This document shows, piece by piece, positions 1-9,840 of a stretch of DNA of 64,000 bases (its first letter is position 1; each line of letters opens with the position of its first letter). Made by a program: the position numbers and the translations under genes. The stretch spans positions 2,429,217 through 2,493,216 of the forward strand of contig SCFE01000006.1 of NCBI GenBank assembly GCA_004352715.1, in the 5' to 3' direction. This DNA is from Hofstenia miamia. Its lineage: Eukaryota; Xenacoelomorpha; Acoela. The notes below the pieces were generated by a model that was not told the DNA's origin, did not search any database, and saw only the letters and a list, made by a program, of their open reading frames with translations.

Positions 1-874
1 TGCAGTGACATGAACTTCTCAAACCTTGCAGGTAGTAAAATATCAGCTGGAAACTCAACAACAAAGAATGGGAAGAAAATTGAATATTGAGGCTGATTTC
101 GCTATTATTCTAACGTTTTGCGAGTTCTTCAGACTAATCTCTACAGTTTACAAACTATATAAAATGCGTTTTAAGTGTTGTCAGACTTAAAATATGTGTA
201 TTGAAAAAATATGGTGAAAATGGTTTCTAAGGCAACAAATATATAATTCTGTTGACGACGGCCACTATATACACACAGTATATATATATATATATATTAA
301 CACGAACTGTGTTTACTTTCAAAGTTTCAAAATAAAAATTACAAATAGATAACTGGAAATATATGGTAAGCCATGAAATGGTTTGCTAATTCGAGGCAAT
401 GAATAGGTAAACTTAGAAGGCCAATGAATCGTCTGAGTTTTGTTACTTTATCAGTGTGTGTAGACATCAACGGCTTCATAATAATAAACAAGGAAACGTC
501 ATTCCCTTATTAGCCGGAGTGACAGCGCTCAATCACGAATTCCTTCCCTCACACAAGTTAAATAATGGGCTTCATTGGCAAAGAGGTAATTAACACTTCC
601 TTTGTTGTGCATTTTAATTTACATAAAAACCAACCGAACAATTTTAGATTTGAAATATTCAAATCAATTTTTTACAGAATCCAGTTGCTTGACGGAATTG
701 ATCATTCCTTTACAATTGAAATAGTTCAATAGATATTTTGCTTTGTTTTTCAAATATAGCATCACTCAAAGTTACAACTGCGGAATTTAAAGATTAATTA
801 ATCGATTAATCGTTAATATATTTTGTCTATTTATCAGATTCAGTTCCATGTAAACGATTATTTACTTTGCGGAG
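1..874. other. Non-coding AT-rich stretch
   Basis: No open frame with protein-like composition is seen on either strand. It holds a short TA microsatellite at about 278-298. The stretch ends where a MITE terminus starts at 875. Confidence 0.6.
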
Positions 875-910
875 CAGTGGCGTAGGCAAGGGGGTCATGG
901 TGGAATATTT
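875..910. mobile_element. Solo terminus of a hAT-type MITE
   Basis: The sequence beginning CAGTGGCGTAGGCAAGGGGG and continuing through TCATGGTGGAAT closely matches, in reverse complement, the right end of the MITE at 1596-1831, so both belong to one family. No second terminus or target duplication is seen downstream. This is therefore a truncated copy, possibly decayed beyond about 910. Confidence 0.5.
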
Positions 911-1041
911 TTTCTATTTTAATGTTTTTCTTCTTCCTAAATGTGCTAAAAAGCAAGCTAAGTACAAAAGGGAACTAAGAATTTGTCCAAATATTACACT
1001 TGATTTAAGTAGAATATACGTTTAACAGTTCAAATACATAC

Positions 1042-1233
1042 GGGGTGTGACACACCCCACTGAATTTTATTTGCTGATGTATTAGTTAATGTGACTCAAA
1101 TTTAAGAGCTGCTGGTCATTTTTCATCGTTTCATTCACTCATTAAGGAAGCAAAATATCAATAACATTCTATAAAGTTACCACCCCACTTGAACATTTTC
1201 ATGCTCAAGTACAAGTGGGGTGTGTGACACCCC
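1042..1233. repeat. Palindromes in the piggyBac 5' end
   Basis: GGGGTGTGACACACCCC (1042-1058) is a perfect 8-bp inverted repeat around one base. GGGGTGTGTGACACCCC (1217-1233) is a 7-bp inverted repeat around three bases. An 11-bp stem, CACCCCACTTG at 1181-1191 with CAAGTGGGGTG at 1212-1222, overlaps the second palindrome. TGACACACCCC recurs at 3171-3181 near the 3' end. Repeated subterminal palindromes in a DNA transposon often bind transposase; that role is inferred here. Confidence 0.6.
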
Positions 1234-1419
1234 ATTGTGAAATAATTATCACGCGATGAATCATGTCTAAATCATTATGCGCCACACTTTATATAATATA
1301 TAAATACACTAATCTAATATTTATAACATCAAATTCTAAAATGAAATTATTGTTTTAGCTGAATAAATATGGAAAGATGACATCGATATACGAAAACAAA
1401 TACTATTTTATCCTTTAGA

Positions 1420-3110
1420 GCTTTGCTTGACAACAGTGATGAAGAAGAAATTGATTGTGAGGAAAATGATTCTAATAGTCATGTTGAAGAGTTCCTGAAG
1501 ATAATATTCAGTTGCCCGCTGATGATGATTGGATGGATGTAGAGAATTTAGTGGAGTTAGGAAATTCAAACGACTCAGATGATCATGTTGATGGTCAGGG
1601 GCGTACCCAGGATTTTCTGACGGGGGACATAATTGTTATTCCCTAATGCGGGACGAAGCCTCGCGAAAATTTTTGAAAATATTGAGAAAATAGACCCTAA
1701 AAAATGCATTTCACGATCCTAGATTTAAATTTTTCAATTTTTTACGAAAAATTTTCTGATTTATCCAGTCAAAATTAAATTTGGAAGCCTGACGGGGGAC
1801 ATTCCACCATGTCCCCCCTGCGTACTCACTGTTGATGGTGAAGTCGAAACCGCTTCAGGTAGTGATACATCTACCATATATCAGAATAGAGCTGATGTTC
1901 CTTGGAGAGCTGATCTGCCGCCAGTCACAAGACGGATTGCTTCACAAAACATTTGTCGAGATGTTGCTGGAAATAAAAGGGGTATTAGTCCAAAGAACGA
2001 ATCAGATGCTTTCATTTTTGTTCTTTGATGAGATAATAGATGAGCTGGCAATATATTCAAATCTTCAGGGGAGGCGAGTTGCTGTAGACTGGAATACAAA
2101 CAATCCGAAGCGCAATCGTAACTGGGTTTCCATCGATAGAACAGAAATGTAAGCTTTTGTGGCCATTCTTGTCCTTTCTGGTGTCTATCGAGACCTTTTT
2201 GGCTCTACCATTGATATGTGGAGCCCCAGAGATGGCAGGCAAATTAACAGGGCACTCATGACTAGGCAACGATTTTGTTTGATAAAAAGTGTTCTACGGA
2301 TGGATGATCCATTACGTCGTGATATAAATGATTCATTATCGCCTATCCGAAATATCTTTGAAATGTTCAATAATGAACAGGATAGGTTTTATCCAAGTGC
2401 TCATCTAATAATTGATGAACAATTGGTCGAATTTCATGGAAATGTAAAGTTTCGTCAGTATATTCCTACGAAGCCAGGGAAATTTGGCTTAAAATATTTT
2501 TGGATATTTGGTGCGGATTATGCAATCTTATAGACATTGCAATGCTGAATGGAAGTATATTGTTGCGAAACACTCAACAAATGAATATAACACAGCAAAT
2601 TAAATGGCGCAGTCTTCATCATGGAAGCAGGATATCAAATGGCAAATGCTCAACTTAGAAGACAGGCTCAACAAAAGAATATTACAGAGACAACAAGAAT
2701 GTATCTTAAGCTTGTTGGAGGATTCAATGAGGATCAACATAGTCAAACTGCTACCAGTCAAAGTTTCTTTGAAAAAGGGGACGAAACAGAAGCGATGTCC
2801 GCTTTGTGTAAGAGGATCGGATAAGAAAACTGGACATGAATGCACAAAATGCAAAAAGATGACTAAAGTGCCTTACTCATGGTGGTGGATTATGTTCCGA
2901 TTGTACCAACTCTATGTGATTTTTGGGAGTGCTTTAACATTTCAGATCGGAATTAGCTTGATTCATGTTAAATGGAAATCTGTTTTGTACTTTATATTTG
3001 TTTCAATGTTGTGGAATATCTTTCAATGGTGCTCTATAGTCTCAAAAAACCAGTACTTTATGTTAAAAAATACATTTCCTTTTTGTGGATTCTTCAAAGC
3101 ATTATTTTAA
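1420..3110 (+). pseudogene. piggyBac-like transposase, degenerate and interrupted
   Basis: A cut-and-paste DNA transposase remnant. An acidic N terminus rich in Asp and Glu (about 1420-1595, with one frameshift near 1490) is typical of the family. After the inserted MITE the frame resumes at about 1835 and continues, with a frameshift near 2020 and a stop at 2150-2152, through FDEIIDELAIYSNLQG and VAILVLSGVYRDLFGSTIDMW. It then reaches LIIDEQLVEFHG near 2410-2445, the region of the first catalytic Asp. A stop lies at 2531-2533, and the segment that should carry the second and third catalytic Asp residues is missing. The frame resumes at about 2604 with C-terminal domain sequence and a Cys-rich end (RCPLC, then HECTKCKK, about 2795-2855). 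It is dead by stops, frameshifts, an insertion and an internal deletion. Confidence 0.85.
1596..1831. mobile_element. hAT-type MITE inside the piggyBac transposase
   Basis: A 236-bp non-coding insert that begins CAGGGGCGTACCCAGG and ends GTACTCACTG. It is flanked by the perfect 8-bp direct repeat ttgatggt (1588-1595 and 1832-1839). An 8-bp target duplication and CAG...CTG-type ends are the mark of hAT elements. Removing the insert plus one repeat joins the transposase frame on both sides without a shift. The related solo end at 875 shows the family is repeated. The interior is AT-rich with no open frame. Confidence 0.85.
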
Positions 3111-3593
3111 TAAAAAATAGTAATCTTGTTCTCAATAATCAAACAAAATTAGACATTTGTTTTTGGGCAATGACACACCCCATATGCACTTCAATCAAAT
3201 TATAAAATGATATACTAGATCTGTTAATTTTTAAATTTTAATTCCATACGCCATTTTCTTTAATACGTTATTCTCTTTATGTTCAAAATGTGGTGTCTAA
3301 TAATATTCTTAATTATTCTATTTCCGCTGATCCTTGAATAAAGTTTGGCATATTTTAAAGCCTTTGAAGGCTGGTGAATTTTTTCTTTTATTAATTATCA
3401 CAAATATAATTTTTTTAAAATACTTAAGTTTATTAAAATATTACAGAAAAAACTTAAATCATTATAGAACAGTACTGACCCTTGACTCACTCCATAAAGA
3501 TTTCTCATGAAACGCAGTAATTCTATTAAAAATTTACTAAATTTATAAATAACTTTAAATTTTGCAATAGAATCGCAAGTTATATTTAATAGA

Positions 3594-4228
3594 ATGCGTT
3601 TATGCTATCTAATAATACTTCTTTCCAAGTGGGACCGACATTTCCATGTTATTATTAAGAAAGCATCGAAGAGACTCCACTTTTTGAAAGAGCTCAAACG
3701 AAGCCAACTGCCAACGCCTGACATCATCATCATATACAATTCTCTAATTAGATCTGTATTAGAGTATGCGTCTCCGCTTTGGCATCACGGATTAACTGCG
3801 ACCTTGTCGAACAATATTGAGTCAATTCAGAAACGAGCTCTTAAGATCCTGTTTCCGAATCACCATTACACTGAGGCACTGCAAATCTCTAAATGCGATA
3901 CATTATGTACAAGACGTCAAATGGCTTGTGATCGCCTATGGAAACAAATGCAAAATGAACGGCACCCGCTTCACTCATTGCTACCACCAACCAAATCTCA
4001 ATCTGGCCACGATCTCCGCAATCAGTCCTGCTGGCAGCCCCATTATTGCACTACAAGGGCGTCCAAGTCGTTCGTATACTCTCAAATCATTTTCTATGGT
4101 ACATGAGGATACACATTTCGAGATCGCCAAGCAATCATTCCTTTTTTGTACCTATGTCACCTTTTTCCCTTTATTTGTATATGTGTACTACTATTCAACC
4201 TTCGGGTTGCGAGTACCTAAATAAATAA
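3594..4228 (+). pseudogene. 3' tail of a CR1/L2-like non-LTR reverse transcriptase
   Basis: The frame opens with SKWDRHFHVIIKKASKRLHF, followed by LKELKRSQLPTPD, then SLIRSVLEYASPLWHHGLT and IESIQKRALKILFP. This is the conserved thumb and C-terminal region after the catalytic domain in CR1, L2 and related retrotransposons. The endonuclease and polymerase palm are absent, so the copy is 5' truncated, as is usual for target-primed insertion. Coding similarity runs to about 4100, with frame changes near the end (GRPSRSYTLKSF lies in another frame). The 3' end is TAAATAAATAAAT followed by a CTTT-rich tail (about 4232-4262). No catalytic motif is present, so it is a dead fragment. Confidence 0.85.
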
Positions 4229-4264
4229 ATCTTTCTTTCTTTCTTTCTTCTTTCTTCTCTTTCA
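4229..4264 (+). repeat. CTTT-rich simple repeat at the retrotransposon 3' end
   Basis: CTTT units run on directly from the TAAATAAATAAAT end of the CR1-like fragment. Short simple repeats are common 3' tails of CR1/L2-type elements. Confidence 0.7.
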
Positions 4265-5711
4265 CATGAACAACTATGATACTAACCATCCAAAAGTATA
4301 ACTAAGTTAATAGTTTGTCTTGCAATAGAAATTTCTCTCAAAGTTTCAATATCGTATATTTTTAAAGTTCCACAAATATTGAAATCGGAATTTGATTTGG
4401 AAATTTCCCCTTTAATTATCTATTTGTACATGTTTGCGGCGCATTTAATAGAACTTTACCTCCCCTGATTATACTTGTTATGTCGCCTTGATCGTTGAGA
4501 AAAAATTAATATATGTAGTTCACGATTTTCAAGGTATGTCTAAATAATTCTAATTATTATATTGTCGTCAAGACTCTGTAGTAGGTCATAAAATCTATCA
4601 AGGTTTTGAAAATCTTGCACTTAGTACTTACTAATTGTAATGTAACACCACTAGCACAGATTTTTCAACAACTATAGCAAAAGAGTGTGCAGACATTGCT
4701 AACTTTTTATATAAGGTTTGCGCATGACCTACTAATAGGTCACGGTTGGCAATATAGTGGATGAGCTGTAGATATATCCAAACGGCAAACCTATTACGAA
4801 TGCATGTTAGAAATGAATTGAACTGTGAGTGCTGAATGTTGTATATACCATGTGTATGTGGCTCAATCATTCTTGATTACAAAATAGAAAAATTGATATA
4901 AGGTATTATCTGTAATTTTTCAAATATCCTTATTAAATAATGAAGTATATTTTTAGAAAGTGATCTATCGATTCTATTTAATCTTATTATGAGAATAATA
5001 CAGTATAAAAATTCCCCTGGGTATCCATCTTCCAAAAAGCATTGTTGATGATCAGAAGGAAATAAATTAAATATAGCGCAAAAATTCCATCAACGATACA
5101 TTAGTGCGAATGTCATTCACAGAAGACTGCCATCATGGAACTGTCTCCCAACTGTTTTCTTCTGTTCTCTTAATAAGAAACCTACTTAACAGTTCTCGCT
5201 TAATGTGTGATTTAAATTTCATTTACAATCTGGATAAGAGGGAATTTAAAAGATAGGAAACGCGCTGAACTCTATATTTCAATAATAATTCAGACAAAAT
5301 TATCAAACAATGCCGTTTGATTGAAAAATATGCGACTGATTTTATTCGATCTTTGATATATGGTATAGTGATTTGCTTAGCATATGGAAAAATTACATAG
5401 GTATTACATATTACACAAAACTCATTGGAGCATTAAGGCGGGATACGCATATGCAGTTGCTTCAATAATTGCAACAAAATTATTGCAAAGAGTAACAAAA
5501 ACTTAGCAGCAATATACACTACAGTCGTAGAACTCAAATTTTTTAATTGAAATTTATTCTTGAAGTTTTAAGAAAATACTCTCCATCAACAACTTTTTAT
5601 GCCCAAAACATCCTTTACAATGCCAAGTTATGAAGTTAAATAATGCACTAAGGCAACATAAATATACAAAGGCAGCAGAAATATTGATAACAATTAGCAA
5701 AAATTACAATG
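4265..5711. other. Non-coding AT-rich stretch
   Basis: No supported gene. An 11-bp inverted repeat, TAGTAGGTCAT (4579-4589) with ATGACCTACTA (4724-4734), encloses about 134 bp. A minus-strand open frame at 4631-4870 (79 codons) matches nothing I recognise and is probably chance. Confidence 0.5.
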
Positions 5712-5719
5712 CTGATATG

Positions 5720-5924
5720 CAGGGCTGTACTCCTAAATAATTAACAAGGGGGATCTATATTTGAGAAGTTATATTTTTATGTTACATTTTAACCAAATTT
5801 TGTAATTCAACAATTAAAATTCCCCACAAACAATAATATAGCCTTAACAAGGGGAACATTACCCCCAGTCAAATTTAACAAGATGGACTGAGCCCCCCCT
5901 GAGCACCCCTCGAGTGCATCCCTG
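5720..5924. mobile_element. hAT-type MITE
   Basis: A 205-bp insert beginning CAGGGCTGTACTC; its end, read in reverse complement, is CAGGGATGCACTC (11 of 13 match). The flanks are ctgatatg (5712-5719) and ctgatatc (5925-5932), a 7 of 8 match to an 8-bp target duplication. The interior carries CCCCC/GGGGG blocks and no open frame. It belongs to a different family from the 1596 MITE. Confidence 0.75.
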
Positions 5925-5932
5925 CTGATATC

Positions 5933-7844
5933 CCATAGCCGGAAATTTGCACTACATTTATATGTACAAGTAGTGGATTAGTAAATACATTGTCAAACAT
6001 CAAAGTAATTCGAGGACAATTGGTTTACTTCTGAAAAACAGCATCTCTCTATAGGACAAAGAGGAAAGTTAAGTTCATTTTCAAGCATATCAATTTAAAC
6101 AGGTTTAACAGCAGAAAAGCGACAATAGGTCAAGATGACCTTTAAGAATTTTTTTGTTTGCTTTATTATTCATTCAGCAAAAACATTAGCAGGTACATAT
6201 ACCTCCAATTATGTTGATTACCTCATTGAATTTGCTATTTGTAGAAATTTTGTTTCTATTTCGTATTTTTCGCATTTGATGCAAATTTATTCTCAAGGAG
6301 TAAATGCTGTTCTAATGTTAGCTGTTTGACATGGAAACAACTGGAATCTAGGATATTAAAATAAAAGAAAACTTTAAGGCTTTTAGCGTGATTGCATTTT
6401 CAAATTAAAATTTTTTTAAGAATAGTGAAATATGAATTTTGCATGCTTTATTCATTATCGTGTTTTTTTGTAAATATTATACAATTCAAGCTTTCATTTG
6501 AGTAATAAGCCCATTGGTCAATAACCCATTTCAGATATATGCTCTTCATAATTCTTATAACAGTCAAACGTATAATTACATTCAATTTAAAATAGAGTCA
6601 GGTCAATCCCAAATGACATTGAATTTATTATATCAGTAGCATTGCTATCGTGCTTTACCTTATAAATTGTTATCGGTTTTTTCATTTGGTATTTTGAACC
6701 TGTTGATTCAATTTTTTGTTCTTGTTCATTGTTATTCATTTAAGAAAAGGTTGTTTATGCATGTTTATCTCTTTGATATTGAGACTGAGGCTTGGCCTGG
6801 ACTTACATTCACAAAAATTGTATTTGAGGCAAGTGTCTAAATCCCCATTGGAATTGAAACAGAATTTTGCAACTAAATCAGATCTACTCTGAAACAATGG
6901 AATCCAGCTTTATCCAAATATGAAACTTAGATAAGTTTAACTAGAAAAATACTAAATACATTTGTATATTTATATGCTTTAAAATAACTGCAACTAACGA
7001 TAAGCAAAGTCCATTTTCTTCAACATGCAATTTTAAAGCAAATCCGATGCAACTATGCCTCAAAGATCAAACTCCAATTTGTGAGCGTGTTTCTAAGGGT
7101 TAAATGTATAGTACACGGCTTTATAGATTTGTTGTCTTAAGGAATGAAAATTGAAGAACTATGTTTCTACGCCAGAGAGAAGAAACAAAAAATTTCAATA
7201 GCTAATTCCAGAATCATTTGCTATGCCATGTTTTCATGTACCTTCATTTTTAAATAGATCATTTTTGCAGGAATATGTTACTGCACTTTCAGAAAGGGAT
7301 ATGCATGGATATGGAGAGCGCTAAGTTATGAAGTATTCAAGAAATTATAATTCGATTGAAGATCTATAATAAAATGATTTTATCACGTATCTTTCAATTG
7401 GTGTGGGTGAACGTTTCATTGAATGAATTTAAATACCTTTTTCTCAAAAAATGAAGGAAATTATTAAATATATTTGATTTTATGGTAGGCCTCCAGATGT
7501 GAGCTTATTCAAGGTTGGAATTTGAAATTAAAAATAACTGATTGATTCCTATTATTTCCAAATAATCAGATTGTAGAGAAATTTGTATTAATTCCATAAT
7601 TAAAACTATTTTTGAATATAGTACTAACTTACAACATGGGTTAGCATGCACTGAAAAATATTTGATTACAACAAAAAAATTAGATGATTTTTATATGATT
7701 AATCCTTGAAATATTTATTTTTCTATACTGAAAATTAATTTAATATCTGGAAATTTTTAATTGTTTATATCATTGTTGATAGTTGTATTATAAATAAATA
7801 TATTGCTTCCAATTAATTCAATTTAATAATTACTATATATTTAG
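5933..7844. other. Non-coding AT-rich stretch
   Basis: No gene is supported. A strong-looking splice acceptor (tcatttttgcag, ending at 7270) is followed by a short frame that meets a stop after 17 codons with no clear donor. It may be chance. A 64-codon frame at 6135-6329 is AT-rich and unrecognised. Confidence 0.45.
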
Positions 7845-8021
7845 TCACGAGGATCTACAGTTGTTCAATGGGTGACTAGCCCTTTGCCGGAAGAATTAAT
7901 AGAGGATGAAATGGAAGAGCACATTGCCAATTTTCACAGAATTCCAGAGTTTAATGAACCGATTGACAGAGGAAAAGGACTATGGGTGTTGGATGAGTTT
8001 CAAGAAGAGAGAGATTATTAA
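7845..8021 (+). CDS. Candidate C-terminal exon of an unidentified cellular gene
   Basis: Immediately after an acceptor-like tatatatttag (AG at 7843-7844) a frame of 58 codons runs to a TAA at 8019-8021. The peptide starts SRGSTVVQWVTSPLPEEL, is acidic in the middle (EDEMEEHIANFHRIPEF) and ends GLWVLDEFQEERDY. Its balanced composition, with Trp, His, Pro and many charged residues, differs sharply from the Lys/Asn/Ile/Phe-rich noise peptides around it, and base composition is less AT-rich than the flanks. It has no transposon motifs that I recognise. I could not name the protein. Upstream exons were not found with confidence. If real, this is the last coding exon of a plus-strand gene with long AT-rich introns. 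Confidence 0.5.
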   Translation, partial: SRGSTVVQWVTSPLPEELIEDEMEEHIANFHRIPEFNEPIDRGKGLWVLDEFQEERDY

Positions 8022-8450
8022 GTTATTTATGCTATTTTAGTTTATTTACTAGACCACTTGCTCAATTCCTTTATTTTTATATGTATCGTTATTGTATATT
8101 ATTATAAATCATTTTTTTGTATTTCGCTTTGAAGAGATATATATTTAAGAAGATTACAGAGTTTTGGCGCAGTTCATTTTATTGATATTTTTCATTAGAA
8201 GAAATCTCCATTGAGTTAATCACTTTTTGATATAAATTTCTATTTATAAATAATTACATATTTTAAGCTTTTAGTGTAACATTAAAAAAGATCATTTACA
8301 AAACCCTTTTCATAAAAAACTGCAAAAATGTTTGAATCAAAATTGAATTTTTTTGTTTAAATGATTAATAAGTTGAATTTTAATAGAACTTACCACTTAC
8401 CAAGTTAAGGCTTTAGAAAGAGTTGGAAACGAATAAACCATATGAGTAGA
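8022..8450. other. Non-coding stretch after the candidate exon
   Basis: AT-rich and without open frames of note. It could be 3' untranslated sequence of the candidate exon. No clear AATAAA signal lies close to the stop codon. Confidence 0.35.
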
Positions 8451-8514
8451 AGAAAGATTGAAATGAAGAACAACAGTGTAGAGTAAACGTGAGCGTGGTT
8501 CTCATTCGTTCCAA

Positions 8515-9840
8515 AATTTGTAGAAGATTATGAGATGATCAAGTATTTACCCGATCTTATTCCCAACTACTCAGAAATAAGCGACATCTGCTAAGTTATT
8601 CATAGTTTGTCAGGATCAGTAATGGGAGAAATCTTACCAACACTTGAAAGAGCTCCTAACTTAACATTAAATACTGAGACATTTTGATAACACGGTTCCT
8701 GTTGCTATCCAAACGAATGCATCAAAGTCAGTAATCGGACCTTACCTCATTGAAGAAAATATACCTATTGCTTGGGCTGCAAGAATGATGACAAAGACAG
8801 AAGAAAATTATTCATAGTTCAAAAAAGAATTTTTGCCCTCACATATTCTTATATACATTTACACTATTATACATATAGATGACCTGTATTGGTAAAATTT
8901 CTTCTCAAACCACTAGAGAATCTGCAGCTGAAGTCATTATCAACATGCCCTGAGAAATTCAACGCTCTTCGGAATACTTCAGAAATAGTAATGGTTTAAA
9001 ATTCACTACAAACTTGGTAAATTATTATTTCTTTTTGACATTATTTAGATTCATGTTACCAATATTGAATAGTAGTGAACATAGATAAAGTATTCATTGA
9101 AATTTTGAATGATCTAATAGACAGTTTCTTAGTCATGGAAACAAAAGAATTTAGAAAAAATCAAATATGAACTTTATACTAAAGGCCTCATCATGCAAGT
9201 CTGTTGCGGCTACATATCTAAGTTGTGCAGAGAACAAGTAATTGAAGTACTTCACTGAGCAGATATGAAAATAATGAAGATAAAAAGTTTGCTAGACAGT
9301 TTGTTTTCTGGCCTTGAATGGATAAAAATAAAAAAATTTATAGTAAAATGCTTAATATGTAAGATAAACCAATCAAATAATATGAAAAAACTAATGATCA
9401 ATCATGAAAGGGCACCATTGCCATTTTATTAAAATTGATTTTGAAAAAAGGGTAAATATTCCTAATCTGCATTGACTCATTTAAATTTCAAGTGTCTTTT
9501 CTCAATACATGGATACCTTACCAAATTGTTACTAATAACAAGCTCCAGGAAATTTGTGGCTTTTGCACAAAATTTGGTGTTTTACTGCTACATATCAGTC
9601 CAAGGTATCCAAAATCCAACAGGACGGTTGAAAATGCTGTCAGAACTTTCAATGCGATTTTTAAAAAGACTTCCAATTGCAGAAGAGTCAAAACGGGCTA
9701 TGATAACTTACATTTTGTGAGTACTCCCCAGCCCAGCTATTTAATAGTCGTCGTCCACCATCAAAAGCACTGAGGACAAAGAAAGCACTCCAATTGCAAT
9801 TTGTCACAGTAAGAATTCTACAGAAACATTAGAACACTTG
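8515..9840 (+). pseudogene. Ty3/gypsy pol remnant (RT end, RNase H, integrase)
   Basis: Fragments of a Ty3/gypsy polyprotein appear in the expected order, spread over three frames. YLPDLIPNYSEISDIC (about 8545-8595) matches the end of reverse transcriptase. PVAIQTNASKS, then MMTKTEENYS (about 8698-8817), is RNase H. ARQFVFWP, then CLICKINQSNN and HERAPLPF (about 9290-9430), is the integrase zinc-binding domain. IVTNNKLQEICGFC, then HISPRYPKSN and TVENAVRTFN (about 9510-9660), is the integrase core, followed by a SPAQL-like end near 9730. The second catalytic Asp of integrase is Asn (TNN for the usual TDN) and only 31 residues separate it from the Glu (normally 35). Gag, protease and most of RT are absent, and no LTRs were seen. 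Confidence 0.8.

Larger units (their letters stand above)
1022..3227 (+). mobile_element. Decayed piggyBac transposon (outer limits tentative)
   Basis: The unit contains a degenerate piggyBac transposase (about 1420-3110) flanked by related GC-rich motifs in opposite orientation. CATACGGGGTGTG lies near 1038-1050. CATATGGGGTGTG is the reverse complement of about 3174-3186. TTAA tetranucleotides, the piggyBac target, sit outside both at 1022-1025 and 3224-3227 and are followed by similar words (TTAACAGTTC on the left; TTAACAGATC read inward from the right). Subterminal palindromes lie at 1042-1058 and 1217-1233. The distance from TTAA to the shared motif differs between the two sides, so the outer limits are inference. 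The element is interrupted by a hAT MITE at 1596-1831. Confidence 0.5.

Noticed and set aside
4631-4870. 79-codon minus-strand open frame
   Set aside because: No recognisable motif, no splice sites and no conserved blocks; its length is compatible with chance.
6135-6329. 64-codon plus-strand open frame
   Set aside because: Composition dominated by Phe, Ile, Leu, Ser and Tyr as expected from AT-rich noise.
7271-7321. Possible short exon after a strong acceptor (EYVTALSERDMHGYGER)
   Set aside because: The frame hits a stop after 17 codons and no GT donor lies inside it; other phases give no better peptide. Kept only as a note.
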